Positions 35,841-45,119 of a DNA stretch of 64,000 bases are shown here, piece by piece. The stretch's first letter is position 1; each line of letters begins with the position of its first letter. The stretch covers positions 1-64,000 of the forward strand of contig JAJRYV010000075.1 of assembly GCA_024275575.1 (NCBI GenBank), written 5' to 3'. The position numbers and the translations under genes were made by a program. The notes under the pieces were generated by a model that saw nothing but the letters and a program-made list of their open reading frames with translations, was not told the DNA's origin and searched no databases. The DNA comes from a bacterium. Lineage in GTDB: Bacteria; Zhuqueibacterota; Zhuqueibacteria; Zhuqueibacterales; Geothermadaptataceae.

Positions 35841-36173
35841 ATGGATGTCAGGAGTATCACCGGCCATTTAATCGAAACGGGAGGAAAAGTGGGGAAAAAT
35901 CTGTTTGTCATCTTGCTCGGTTCATTCCTTTTTCTCATCGTTATCGATTTTTTTACGGCATGGTATCGTAAATATCTGGCGAGAAACAATCTGCCGCACC
36001 ATGTGGTGCGCACGATTATTCAACTCAAATGGGTAGTGCTCGCTTTTCTTTTCTGGAATGCGCTCTATCGTTATTTTTTGCCTGAAGAATTCACCTATTC
36101 CTACTTGTTGTTCGCCCTTTTCGTCTATTCGCTGCGCGGCCTGGCGGCGGAAATTTTTCGCCGCGATAAATGA
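35841..36173 (+). CDS. Small three-helix membrane protein, unknown
   Basis: About 110 aa from the ATG at 35841 (MDVRSITGHLIETGGKVG); the track start at 35814 is a TTG. Three hydrophobic segments: LFVILLGSFLFLIVIDFFTAWY, VVLAFLFWNALYRYF and YSYLLFALFVYSLRGLAAEIF, separated by basic loops. No family recognised. Its 3' end overlaps the convergent glycosyltransferase gene by 49 bases. The alternative frame ORF 35720-35971 is probably not coding. Moderate confidence that it is real. Confidence 0.55.
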   Translation: MDVRSITGHLIETGGKVGKNLFVILLGSFLFLIVIDFFTAWYRKYLARNNLPHHVVRTIIQLKWVVLAFLFWNALYRYFLPEEFTYSYLLFALFVYSLRGLAAEIFRRDK

Positions 36174-37258
36174 AGCGGTCGATCTTTCAGAAAATCATTG
36201 ATTTTCTGTGCCGCAACACGATCACCATCAGTAACCAATTGCTGGTCGGGCCAGGGGGTCTCGTGCAAAACCTCAAATGCATGTCGCCAGTTTCCCCCAT
36301 AAAAATCTTTTTGTTCGAGAAAATAACTGTTGGAAAAAGCCTGCAAACCGGCGATTAAAACATCGCATTCGCGAAAATCTGTACGATCGGTGTAGAGCAG
36401 CGGCGTGGTGTTGGCGATGCAATCGGAGACGACGCCGTAACCGGGTTTCGAAACGACGAAATCGACAGCGTTGATCAGGTCTTCAAAAGACAGGCTGTCG
36501 CCATCGATCGAATGAAAATTCGGCTGTCTTTCAATCGCACCTGAAAAAATAAAATGCTTATCTCTGATTTGTGCGATGTGCTGCAAATCGAGCTGTTTAC
36601 GGTCTTCTTCGCGCAGCGCGATCAAAACGAGCTGATCATCCGGATGGCAGCTCAGCATGCGGCGGATATCATTGCGTTTTCTGCGCGCCTTACGACAAAC
36701 GAGCGGAATTTCAACGAAATTCTCAAAAGCCGGCATGTTGCCGTGAAACGGTAATTTGAGTAGCAAATCAGCATAATGGTAATAGCGCTTGATTTTGCGA
36801 ATGTATTTTTCAAAAGCTGGATATTCGCGGCAATAGGGTGTATAAATCCAGTCCCAGGAAAAATTGCCGATGGCAATCGCCGGAATTTTGGCGCGATGGG
36901 CGGCCGCGAAGGCCACAGGAGGGATATCACCGATGACCAGCTGAATCTGGTTTTTTTGTAGAAAGGCAACCTCTTGGCTGATGAGTTGTTTTTCTGTAGC
37001 GAAAAACAAATCCAAAGCGTTAAGTGTTGCCGGAATATCGACGTTTGCAAAAGTCGGGTTCACGGTGCCGACGTCATTCTGCACCGCATAATAGAAAAAA
37101 TTGCTGTGCAACGATAATTTAAACAGCCATTCCGGAGCGGTTGTCCGGAGATGAAAAAACAAAAAAGGATTGAGGCGTGCGCACGCCCCGATAATCGCGC
37201 CCGAACGCACCGCGTGGCCGTAACCATGTCCTGAAATATAAAATGCAATGTGTTGCAT
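36125..37258 (-). CDS. GT-B glycosyltransferase-like protein
   Basis: 377 aa. The N-terminus IAFYISGHGYGHAVRSGAIIGAC is the glycine-rich acceptor-side loop of MurG/GT28-like enzymes and resembles the N-terminal domain of plant L-arabinokinase (ARA1). The C-terminal half contains a typical GT-B donor-site segment, VDFVVSKPGYGVVSDCIANTTPLLYTDRTDFRECDVLIAGLQAFS, comparable with the SKPGG(x)T motif of MurG-type enzymes. Probable UDP-sugar-dependent transferase or sugar-binding protein in envelope synthesis; acceptor unknown. Monocistronic, convergent with the small membrane protein. Confidence 0.78.
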   Translation of the reverse strand: MQHIAFYISGHGYGHAVRSGAIIGACARLNPFLFFHLRTTAPEWLFKLSLHSNFFYYAVQNDVGTVNPTFANVDIPATLNALDLFFATEKQLISQEVAFLQKNQIQLVIGDIPPVAFAAAHRAKIPAIAIGNFSWDWIYTPYCREYPAFEKYIRKIKRYYHYADLLLKLPFHGNMPAFENFVEIPLVCRKARRKRNDIRRMLSCHPDDQLVLIALREEDRKQLDLQHIAQIRDKHFIFSGAIERQPNFHSIDGDSLSFEDLINAVDFVVSKPGYGVVSDCIANTTPLLYTDRTDFRECDVLIAGLQAFSNSYFLEQKDFYGGNWRHAFEVLHETPWPDQQLVTDGDRVAAQKINDFLKDRPLHLSRRKISAARPRSE

Positions 37259-37459
37259 GAAAAATCTTTCGTTTCCTTGAGTTCAATTTGTGTTAAAAAA
37301 TAGTAAAAAAAATATGTTTTTCAAACGGCGCTTTTTTATTTTTTTCTTCAAATAAAATTATCATTTTCAAACTGCGATCTCGTGCAAATCTTGCATTTGC
37401 TCAAGTTGATTTATATATTGGAAAAGCACACTAACAACAAACGGACATCCAGACAAAAT

Positions 37460-38293
37460 ATGAGCAAAACAATCATCGCTTTTCAGGGTGAAGTTGGCGC
37501 CTACAGCGAACAGGCTGCCCATGCATTTTTTCAACAGGATATCGATTTATCACCGCAACCGTCTTTTAAGGCATTATTTCAATCCCTTGCCAAAGGCCAG
37601 GCCAATTTCGCCGTTGTGCCCATTGAGAATTCACTTGCAGGAAGCGTCCATGAAAATTACGACTATCTACTCGAGCATGAATTACCTATTATCGGCGAAA
37701 TAATTTTACACATTTCCCATCATCTCATGGTTTATCCGGGCGTAAAAAAAGAGGATATTCGCCGGGTCATTTCTCACCCACAGGCTCTGGGGCAATGCCG
37801 CCATTTCCTTGAAGAGTGGGATGACTTACTCATCGAATCGGGATACGACACCGCCGGCAGCGCAAAAATGGTGCGTGAAAAAGAGCTGCGCGATACAGCA
37901 GCTATCGCCAGCAGGCAGGCCGCCGGTGATTACGGCCTGGAAATCATCGCCAGTACCATCGAAAGCAATCGGCAAAATTATACGCGCTTTCTGGTTTTAT
38001 CGCGCACGGCCCAAACGCCGGAAAGCGGTGGCAAAACCTCAATCGTTTTTGCCACCAAAGATATTCCCGGTGCGTTGTTCAAATCGCTCGCTGTTTTCGC
38101 CCTGCGCGATATTAACCTGCTGAAAATCGAATCACGACCTTTGCACGGCAAACCGTTTCGCTATTATTTCTATCTCGATTTTGAGGGCAGCGTCAAAGAT
38201 GAAGCACAAGCCAATGCTATCAATCATCTGCAAGAAATCACTGCTTTTTTACACATTCTCGGTTCCTTTAAAAGTGGAAAAACTATTGAGTAA
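37460..38293 (+). CDS. pheA: Prephenate dehydratase
   Basis: Converts prephenate to phenylpyruvate in phenylalanine synthesis. About 277 aa from the ATG at 37460. Catalytic domain: IIAFQGEVGAYSEQAAHAFF, NFAVVPIENSLAGSVHENYDYLLEH, VISHPQALGQCRHFLEEW, and the dehydratase signature SNRQNYTRFLVL. C-terminal ACT domain (TSIVFATKDIPGALFKSLAVFALRDINLLKIESRPLHGKPFRYYFYLDFEG) with the ESRP motif that binds phenylalanine, so feedback inhibition is expected. No chorismate mutase domain: monofunctional type. The M14 peptidase gene follows after 4 nt. Confidence 0.95.
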   Translation: MSKTIIAFQGEVGAYSEQAAHAFFQQDIDLSPQPSFKALFQSLAKGQANFAVVPIENSLAGSVHENYDYLLEHELPIIGEIILHISHHLMVYPGVKKEDIRRVISHPQALGQCRHFLEEWDDLLIESGYDTAGSAKMVREKELRDTAAIASRQAAGDYGLEIIASTIESNRQNYTRFLVLSRTAQTPESGGKTSIVFATKDIPGALFKSLAVFALRDINLLKIESRPLHGKPFRYYFYLDFEGSVKDEAQANAINHLQEITAFLHILGSFKSGKTIE

Positions 38294-38297
38294 ACAA

Positions 38298-39521
38298 ATG
38301 AATATTATAAAACTTACCCGGGTTCTGGTTTTATTTTTCATCGCATTAAACCCGCTTTACAGTCAATCGAAGGTGGTATGGGCAACAGCCGATAAATGCG
38401 GCTTCGACCCTATGCATGCTGCACGCACCTTTGATGCGCTGGGCCATGCCTGGGGTTACGGTTACGATACTTTGCAAATCGATCTGCAAAAATGGACGCA
38501 AAGCCCTTTTGCACAAATCGACTCCATCGGCGCTTCGACGCTGAACCGCGCTTTGTGGATGCTGACGATCACCGATTCGACGGCGGCCATCGTGCCACGG
38601 ATTCGAATTTCAATTCATGCCCGGACACATCCGGGAGAAGTGCAGTCGACCTGGGTGACGAATGAATTGATCAATCAGCTTCTTGGCGATAGTGGGCTCG
38701 CTCGTCTTTTGCGAAGAAATTGTATTTTCAACATCCTGCCGATGTATAATCCGGACGGTGTCGAGCTGGGTTTTGCCCGGGGAAATGCCAATGGTATCGA
38801 TATCGAAAGTAACTGGTACGCTGCGCAATCGGAGCAGGAGGTGCTGATGCTGCGGCAATTTTTTAAAGGCAAAATGAACACGGCAAACCCTATTGAAATT
38901 GCGCTCAACATGCACTCGGCTTATGCCTGCAAACGCTATTTTGTTTTTCACGATGCCGCCGGAACCTCGACTGAATATGAAGAATTGGAACGCGATTTTG
39001 TTGACAAAATCCACAATCAATGGCCGGAAGAAATCGAACCCTGGTCTTACATGATCACCTGGACCAACGGTACACCGTTGCGCTATCCCGAAAGCTGGTT
39101 TTGGCTCAACCACGGCGCAGCAGTGATGGCCTTAACTTATGAAGATAAAAACTGTGATACCGCAGCCGATTTCGACCGTGTTGCCAATGCCCTGCTCACA
39201 GGTATTGGTGAATATCTCGGCTTGCAATCAGAACCCACATCTGTCACTGAAAACCGCAGTATATCTGCAGCAAATACAGTTGTGCGCCTCTATCCCAACC
39301 CCGTTGCGGCCGGCGGCATTTTTCAGGTCGCCATAAGCAGTAACAAAGAAATGGATGCGATGTATTTATTTGACATTCTCGGTCGCCGGGTCGGTTCATT
39401 CATGAGACCAGGCCGGGAAGCAGCCTTCCGTTTGCCCAATCTGCCGGCAGGCAAATATTTTTTAACTACCATATTTAAAAACTCCCGGGTGGTCACCCCG
39501 ATAACTATTTTACAAAACTAA
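38298..39521 (+). CDS. Secreted M14 (carboxypeptidase-like) metallopeptidase with C-terminal sorting domain
   Basis: About 407 aa from the ATG at 38298 (MNIIKLTRVLVLFFIALNPLYSQS, a signal peptide); the longer track ORF runs back into pheA. Zinc ligands of the M14 fold are visible: H-x2-E in HARTHPGE (H111, E114) and the third His in LNMHSA (H206), with YNPDGVELGFARGN between. The catalytic Glu is expected near 330 (ALTYEDKN). The last ~90 residues (VVRLYPNPVAAGGIFQVAIS...MYLFDILGRRVGSF...LPAGKYFLTTIFKNSRVVTPITIL) form a type IX-like C-terminal sorting module, so the enzyme should be secreted or surface-held. Its link to pheA is positional only. Confidence 0.85.
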   Translation: MNIIKLTRVLVLFFIALNPLYSQSKVVWATADKCGFDPMHAARTFDALGHAWGYGYDTLQIDLQKWTQSPFAQIDSIGASTLNRALWMLTITDSTAAIVPRIRISIHARTHPGEVQSTWVTNELINQLLGDSGLARLLRRNCIFNILPMYNPDGVELGFARGNANGIDIESNWYAAQSEQEVLMLRQFFKGKMNTANPIEIALNMHSAYACKRYFVFHDAAGTSTEYEELERDFVDKIHNQWPEEIEPWSYMITWTNGTPLRYPESWFWLNHGAAVMALTYEDKNCDTAADFDRVANALLTGIGEYLGLQSEPTSVTENRSISAANTVVRLYPNPVAAGGIFQVAISSNKEMDAMYLFDILGRRVGSFMRPGREAAFRLPNLPAGKYFLTTIFKNSRVVTPITILQN

Positions 39522-39739
39522 AACGGTATCAGGATTTCCCGTCACTAAACCTGAATTATGCAAAGGTCACAGGAACACAGAAAACATCAGAGTCGCGGTT
39601 TGACTAACCAATGGGTTCAACACTCAATCTCCGGGTTCATGCATCGAACTTGATCTCACTCGATACCCCAATCTGAAGCAGGAATGCACACAGCAAATGC
39701 ACCCGGAGTAACCGGCTTTCAATGAATTAACCGTACAAG

Positions 39740-41410
39740 ATGATGGTATATTTCGGTTTAAAAAGATCACTACAGCAAAACTCGTCTTACATGTCCTGGC
39801 GCTTGCGTTTCAGACGGGCGTTGTTTCTTTCCCTTGCAGCGCATGGGGTCATTCTCTCTGTGTTTACCGGGATTGTTGCGTTATATTTTAATACAGAAAC
39901 CGGAAGCGATCCCCAATGCCTTAACTTTGTTTTCATGCCGGCTGAGGAAGCTGAATTACAATCGATCAATTATGCTGAGGATGAAATACCGAATCAAAAC
40001 ACAAAGCCTGTCGGACATGCTGTGACAATACCACAACAAACGGCCTGCGCCCCCAATGCAGTTCCGCCTGCAGAACGTGCATCCTTAAATATGCAGCCGG
40101 CAGCGCTACCGGCCGGTGAATTAACCAACCAGCCCATGCCCCCGGTTTCGCCCTTTGCCGATGAAATACCGATAGCGCCGGAAGAATCTGATCTGCAAAG
40201 CGCTGTCGATTTTGCACCGGTCTTCCGCGACTGCAGCCCACAACCGGAAATATTTGACCCGAACTATTGTCTGTCGGCGGCAACCCTGGCCATAGCCAGA
40301 CAGGAAAAAGAAAAAATCGACGATAAAGTGGAGAAAATCATTGAGGATTTGAGCTACGTCGACAATAAAGACACGACGATCGTCTGGCAATGGCAGGAAA
40401 ATAAATACACCATCAAAATCAGATATCAGCCGGCGGACAGCGCCATGAGTTTTGATGAAATCATCGTGAATATTTTACGGGAGCGCGATGGATTGACGAT
40501 GTCGACAGAGAAACGCATGCGCCGCACAGCTTTTTCGGATTATGCAAAATTTATCGACTACTGGAATCCCCACATCGCGCTGCACGATGATGAGTTTGAC
40601 GGGCGTTTTCATTCCAATTCGGTGTTCAATATTATGAACATTGGCAAGCGCCCGAAATTCCGCGGTAAAGTGACGACGGCTGCGCATAAAATTAAAACCG
40701 CAGGCATGCCTTATTTTTCCTTTATTGCGCAAAAAGATAGCGTCTTCACCAAAGGCCTGGAAACCGGCACCGCGAAAATCAAACTCCCCGGGCAAACAGG
40801 GATTAAACCGGCTGCAAAAAATGATTCATTGGCGATATCATTTTGGCAAGAAACCTGGCTGACTTTTACGGCAGATGGTTATTTTTCCTGCTATTCAAAA
40901 GAAGAAAGAACACCATGCCGGGTAAAAATACCGCAACAGCCGTTTATCATCAGTGGATTTAAAAAAGGACGGCTGCATATTCGCGGTGTCATCCATGGGA
41001 AAATCCTGGTTTTTTCACAGAATGATATCATCATCGACGGTTCAATCACTTGCAAGGTAAATCCGCGCCTGCTTACGAATTCACAGGATTACCTCGGTGT
41101 CGTTTCGGAAAAAGATATCATCATTGCCGAACCGAAAGTTACTGGTCGCGGTGACCTTCATCTCTACGGTGCATATTTTGCTAAAAAACGATTCCGCATA
41201 CGCAAGTTCTGGTATAAAAATGATGGTGCCAAGCTCTATATTTTCGGATCTCTTACAGCCGGTTCAGCCGGCGCCACAGAACCCCGCTACGGCACGCGGA
41301 TAAAATTTGACCCGCGTCTTAGGAGAAAACGGCCACCGTTTTTTCCGATGACCGATCAATATGAGGTAACGCATTGGGACAAGAAATGGCATACTCAATC
41401 AGGCAATTGA
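39740..41410 (+). CDS. Periplasmic protein with TonB-like anchor and DUF4900-like C-terminal region
   Basis: 556 aa. The N-terminal part has one membrane helix (FRRALFLSLAAHGVILSVFTGIVALYF) of the style found in TonB and related anchors, followed by a Pro/Ala/Gln-rich linker (residues ~70-165). The C-terminal ~280 residues resemble DUF4900 proteins: LHDDEFDGRFHSNSVFNIMNIGKRPKFRGKVTTAA, LHIRGVIHGKILVFSQNDIIIDGSITCKV, SQDYLGVVSEKDIIIA, LHLYGAYFAKKRFRIR and LYIFGSLTAGSAG, a beta-solenoid-like series. No ExbB/ExbD or TonB box partner is encoded here. Function unknown; a role in cell-envelope or pilus-like structure is possible. Start uncertain: ATG at 39740 or 39791. Confidence 0.65.
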   Translation: MMVYFGLKRSLQQNSSYMSWRLRFRRALFLSLAAHGVILSVFTGIVALYFNTETGSDPQCLNFVFMPAEEAELQSINYAEDEIPNQNTKPVGHAVTIPQQTACAPNAVPPAERASLNMQPAALPAGELTNQPMPPVSPFADEIPIAPEESDLQSAVDFAPVFRDCSPQPEIFDPNYCLSAATLAIARQEKEKIDDKVEKIIEDLSYVDNKDTTIVWQWQENKYTIKIRYQPADSAMSFDEIIVNILRERDGLTMSTEKRMRRTAFSDYAKFIDYWNPHIALHDDEFDGRFHSNSVFNIMNIGKRPKFRGKVTTAAHKIKTAGMPYFSFIAQKDSVFTKGLETGTAKIKLPGQTGIKPAAKNDSLAISFWQETWLTFTADGYFSCYSKEERTPCRVKIPQQPFIISGFKKGRLHIRGVIHGKILVFSQNDIIIDGSITCKVNPRLLTNSQDYLGVVSEKDIIIAEPKVTGRGDLHLYGAYFAKKRFRIRKFWYKNDGAKLYIFGSLTAGSAGATEPRYGTRIKFDPRLRRKRPPFFPMTDQYEVTHWDKKWHTQSGN

Positions 41411-41449
41411 TTTACAGAAGAATGATCAACGTGCACATTTCTGAGAATT

Positions 41450-42466
41450 CTATCCCTGGCTGAGCAAATCTCGTAAATCGATTATCCCGGAGTTGGCGCG
41501 GGAAATATAGGAGGACATAACGAGAGAATAATTGGCGAAAAATCCAAAATCCGAGCCGTTGAGCACCATCGGGCTCCAGACGTTGCGTTGAGTCGCTTCG
41601 AGTTCGCGAATGATTTGCTGAACACTGCGAGTTGCGTTTTTCTTTTTCAATACGTCGGCAAAATCAACCTCGATCGCCCGCAGCAGATGAATCAGCGCCC
41701 AGCACGTACCGCGTGCTTCGTAAAAGACATCGTCGATTTCCACCCAGGGCGTTTTGATATCGAGAATTGCCGGCTCATAAGTCGATTGCTGCGCCTCAGC
41801 ATCACCGGCCAAATTGGTATTGATGCGTCTCTGGCCGACACTAGCGCTGAGGCGCTGCGAAAGACTGCCGAGGCGGTTTGCAGCAGTGCGCAGCCAATCC
41901 CGAAGATTATCGGCCCGGGCAAAGAACTGGGTATTCGCGTCAGCGTCGTCAGTGAGCTGCATCAGATATTTTTCCAATGCTTCGATGCCCTCTTCATATT
42001 CATTTTCAGCCGCTGGAAAAATCCAGGAACCGTTGTCGACATTGAACTGCGGCTCGGCTTTTGCAAGAAATTGATTTTCTACGGATTGCGTCTGTGCCCG
42101 GCTGATATCGTTGCGTAAAGTTTTGGAAAAATCCCTGACCTGCACCAATACGCCAAATTCCCAACGGGGGATGTTATCCATAAAAACGCCCGGAGGCAGA
42201 ATGTCATTGCTGATGTATCCGCCTCGCTTGTCGAGCAATGTGCGGCAAATTTCTATGAGTGTATTGGTGGTGACGTAGCCAGTGACAAGATGAGTATTCC
42301 GGCGGTCGGCTTTTATTTTTGCGGTCTCATAAACATCGAACAAACCAGGTTCCGTACTCCAGTAAATATTCAAGATGAGCATAAAGACGAGCAACGAACA
42401 TATGATGACAATTATCAGCCATTTCAGGCTGCCTTTTGAACGGGTTGTTTGGATATCGTCAGACAT
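41450..42466 (-). CDS. DUF2333-family membrane protein
   Basis: About 338 aa from the ATG at 42466 (MSDDIQTTRSKG), which has GGAG upstream; the track start lies 22 codons earlier. One N-terminal helix (LKWLIIVIICSLLVFMLILNIYW), then a periplasmic domain with the family hallmarks LVTGYVTTNTLIEICRTLLDKRGGYISNDILPPGVFMDNIPRWEFGVLVQVRDF, SRAQTQSVENQFLAKAEPQF, FFARADNLRDWLRTAANRLGSLSQRLSASVG and WVEIDDVFYEARGTCWALIHLLRAIE. Function unknown; the family is common in proteobacteria and related groups. Convergent with the DUF4900-like gene. Confidence 0.85.
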   Translation of the reverse strand: MSDDIQTTRSKGSLKWLIIVIICSLLVFMLILNIYWSTEPGLFDVYETAKIKADRRNTHLVTGYVTTNTLIEICRTLLDKRGGYISNDILPPGVFMDNIPRWEFGVLVQVRDFSKTLRNDISRAQTQSVENQFLAKAEPQFNVDNGSWIFPAAENEYEEGIEALEKYLMQLTDDADANTQFFARADNLRDWLRTAANRLGSLSQRLSASVGQRRINTNLAGDAEAQQSTYEPAILDIKTPWVEIDDVFYEARGTCWALIHLLRAIEVDFADVLKKKNATRSVQQIIRELEATQRNVWSPMVLNGSDFGFFANYSLVMSSYISRANSGIIDLRDLLSQG

Positions 42467-42660
42467 CGAACAAGCTCCTTCCGTTGACTTTATTTTAAAA
42501 AGACTTGAGATTTTTTTCTGATTGAACGACACCCTTCGGCCTTTGTTTCGTGTACCCGGGTTTAATTATTTTTTCATTCTCGTACATTTTTTTTGCACAT
42601 AAGGCAAAATCAGTTTACATTGCAGCAATCACAATAATTATTTTAATGGAGAACTTCGCA

Positions 42661-43728
42661 ATGCCCGCAACCGCAGAAAAAATCGCAGCCGCCCACGGGT
42701 ACTGTGAAACGATCATTAAAAGTGTATCCCGTACTTTTGCCCTCAATATTGCTTTCTTGCGCGGGGATCTGTCCAGAAGCGTTCTGTATGCCTATCTTTT
42801 TTGCCGCATTGCCGACACCATCGAAGATACGGTATTTCACAATTATTACGATCAAAAAAAGCTTCTTGAAAATTTTCGTGCATTGTTCAGCAGACCGATA
42901 ATCGACTGGGTTGCGCTGCAAAACTGGATATCCGATTTCCGGACAAGTCCTAAAACAGCATCCGAATCATCGGCAGATATCCAGCTTGTTTTTAATACTA
43001 ACCGCGTCGTTACGGCATATTCACAATTACCGGAAAAATATCAGGCTGCCATTCGGGATTGCATCACTGAAATGTCCGGCGGCATGGTGGAGGTTCTTGC
43101 AAGAAAATCAGCCGTCAAACAGCGGCTTTATTTTTCAAAATCGATCGAGGATTTAAACAAATATTGCTATTATGTCGCCGGTACGGTCGGCATTTTGCTG
43201 ACGCGACTCTTCGTGGAATCATCGAAAGTCATCCACACATCGATCCAGCAGATTTTGAAAACGCATTCCGTTTCCTTCGGTCTGGGCTTGCAGATTACAA
43301 ATATTATCAAAGATTGTTGGGGAGATTATCGCCGGGGCTGGTGTTACATTCCGCAGGAAATGATGCGAAAAAATGGTTTCGAACCAGAGGGATTGTTTCT
43401 ACCGCAGAACAGGGAAAATGCTCAGAAAACACTGAATGCCCTGATTTTAAAAGCCGCCAACCATCTCGACGATGCACTTTCATACAGCCTTGCTATTCCC
43501 CGACGGCTGTTTCGCATTCGTATTTTCTGCCTGTTGACACTGTTTCTGGCGATTGCAACTTTAACCGAAGCCAAAGATAATCCGGGGATTCTGCACGGGA
43601 AAGGCGTAAAAATTTCGCGACAGATGGTGCAGCAAATCGTGAAAAAAATCATGTTCCTCAGTTTCAGCAATCGTGCTTTAAAAAATTACTACTCACAGTT
43701 TCGCCTCAACATTGGAGATGCGGGATGA
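42661..43728 (+). CDS. Squalene/phytoene synthase family protein
   Basis: About 355 aa from the ATG at 42661, which has GGAG 7-8 nt upstream. Head-to-head prenyl transferase joining two C15 or C20 diphosphates. Both Mg-binding Asp-rich motifs are present: FCRIADTIEDT (D-x2-E-D) and ITNIIKDCWGDYRRGWCYIP (D-x3-D), plus SVSRTFALNIAFL and MSGGMVEVLARK. A C-terminal hydrophobic segment (IFCLLTLFLAIATL) is present as in squalene synthases. Product (squalene, phytoene or other) cannot be told; no crt or hpn genes are in the window. Confidence 0.88.
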   Translation: MPATAEKIAAAHGYCETIIKSVSRTFALNIAFLRGDLSRSVLYAYLFCRIADTIEDTVFHNYYDQKKLLENFRALFSRPIIDWVALQNWISDFRTSPKTASESSADIQLVFNTNRVVTAYSQLPEKYQAAIRDCITEMSGGMVEVLARKSAVKQRLYFSKSIEDLNKYCYYVAGTVGILLTRLFVESSKVIHTSIQQILKTHSVSFGLGLQITNIIKDCWGDYRRGWCYIPQEMMRKNGFEPEGLFLPQNRENAQKTLNALILKAANHLDDALSYSLAIPRRLFRIRIFCLLTLFLAIATLTEAKDNPGILHGKGVKISRQMVQQIVKKIMFLSFSNRALKNYYSQFRLNIGDAG

Positions 43729-43749
43729 CCGGCAAGAATTTGACTCGAA

Positions 43750-44301
43750 TTATTCGTAATAAAAACTGAAATCTATTCTGCTGACGAAGCCGTTTTTGAT
43801 ATGGCAAATCAATGCTGCAGGCGCATCAGTAGCAGAATCCTCCCAGGTTAACATGCCGTTTTCCACAAATACGGGCTCCCCTAAGATCATCCGCAATTCC
43901 TTTTCAGAAATCCCCGGTTTTATGCCCCACAAAGCCTCCCGCTGGTTCGTTAATAACGAAAAATGCGTCACAAACTCATTTTTCGATTGCTCCACCCGGT
44001 ACAAACGAAAGACATAGTGCTGATAAAATAGCACGGTGATATAATCTCTATTTTGCGAATCGTACCTGTTTTCGTGCACGGTAGAATGGATGCGCAATGG
44101 TTGTCCAAATTGATTTTCAATTTCAGCAAGAGATAAATTTGCGGTAAATGCCTGCCCCTGCTCAATCACATTCGAGAAGCGCTTGCGCTGTTCCACAGTA
44201 TAATTTGAATTGGAATCCCCGGCAGGATCGGCAGCGAAAATCACTCCATTGCCGCAGAGTGAAATCAAAACGGCAGGTAATATGAGAATCATCTTCTTCA
44301 T
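43750..44301 (-). CDS. Exported protein with BamE/SmpA-like repeats, unknown
   Basis: 183 aa. Signal peptide MKKMILILPAVLISLCGNGVIFAADP, then a mature part in two similar halves: AFTANLSLAEIENQFGQPLRIHSTVHE and WGIKPGISEKELRMILGEPVFVENGMLTWED, each followed by beta strands (FRLYRVE; FVSRIDFSFYYE). The 'G-x-S-x-x-E-L...LG-x-P' pattern is that of BamE/OmlA-like or SmpA-like folds. Probably periplasmic. Function unknown. Convergent with the squalene/phytoene synthase gene. Confidence 0.65.
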   Translation of the reverse strand: MKKMILILPAVLISLCGNGVIFAADPAGDSNSNYTVEQRKRFSNVIEQGQAFTANLSLAEIENQFGQPLRIHSTVHENRYDSQNRDYITVLFYQHYVFRLYRVEQSKNEFVTHFSLLTNQREALWGIKPGISEKELRMILGEPVFVENGMLTWEDSATDAPAALICHIKNGFVSRIDFSFYYE

Positions 44302-44660
44302 TTTCCATTCCTTTTCAACTTTTGATAATCCGAAAATTTTTACGCAATTTAAATGCCAAATATTTGAGGTGTAAAATTTCGACTATTTGAACGCAGGTTG
44401 GGGCAATAACAGGAGCTCGTCGAAAAGGTATGGATGAAAATTATTCAAATCGTTGAACAAGTTGTGTATTTATTACACATTTAGGGATGAGTTGTTGACA
44501 CAATTCCGTCGATTGCAGCAACTTTTCGAATATGTGAAATTAAAATTCAGGCAGCGAGATTTGTAAAACTTTATTTTAAAAATTGGAAGACGGGATCAGT
44601 GCATGCAAGAGGCGGTCGTGCCGGTCACGGGTCAATCGGTACATAATGATCGAAATTGGC
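44302..44660. other. Intergenic region, nothing recognised
   Basis: About 359 bases upstream of the BamE-like gene and downstream of the hypothetical gene at 44661-45119. No repeat, RNA or terminator with a T-tract was found; the ORF on the plus strand (44583-44903) mirrors the opposite gene. Confidence 0.4.
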
Positions 44661-45119
44661 TTACAATTCGATGACTGTCAGGTTAAATTCACTCGTCGTA
44701 TCAAAAATAATATTTTTGTTCAATGGTTCAATGCTGACCGTATGCGACCCGGGGTTGAATCGACTGGTGATAGTCATGTTGGCAAAAAATGCTTTCGCCT
44801 GTCCGGCCGACCACGTAAGCGCCCGGGAAAGGTAGCGCCCATCGATGCGCAAGATAATCCCTGTCGGCATGAGATTGTAATACTCACAGGGGCAAATCCC
44901 TGAAAAATACACCGCCAGGTCACGCGCTTCAGTAAAAAAATTTCGTTCAAGTACTAAAGGGCCGCGCCGCCGGTTGAAAATTTGATGAATTTGTGTGCCC
45001 GGTTCCGCGATGAGAGATTGCACAGAGCGTAGGTTGGCAGCATCAGCGACGCAATAATCCGCTGTCTGCGCTGAAAGTTTTAAGAGTTGTGAATACCATG
45101 ATTTCGGTGAGTGTGGCAT
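44661..45119 (-). CDS. Hypothetical protein
   Basis: About 152 aa from an ATG with GGAG ~10 nt upstream. No signal peptide or known domain. The C-terminal half (VYFSGICPCEYYNLMPTGIILRIDGRYLSRALTWSAGQAKAFFANMTITSRFNPGSHTVSIEPLNKNIIFDTTSEFNLTVIEL) looks like a beta-sandwich with a 'G-x-H-x-V' strand, as in many carbohydrate- or adhesin-like domains, whereas the first ~40 residues are polar and weakly structured. It could be the surviving 3' part of a longer exported protein. It is coding by composition, but only moderately supported. Confidence 0.45.
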   Translation of the reverse strand: MPHSPKSWYSQLLKLSAQTADYCVADAANLRSVQSLIAEPGTQIHQIFNRRRGPLVLERNFFTEARDLAVYFSGICPCEYYNLMPTGIILRIDGRYLSRALTWSAGQAKAFFANMTITSRFNPGSHTVSIEPLNKNIIFDTTSEFNLTVIEL

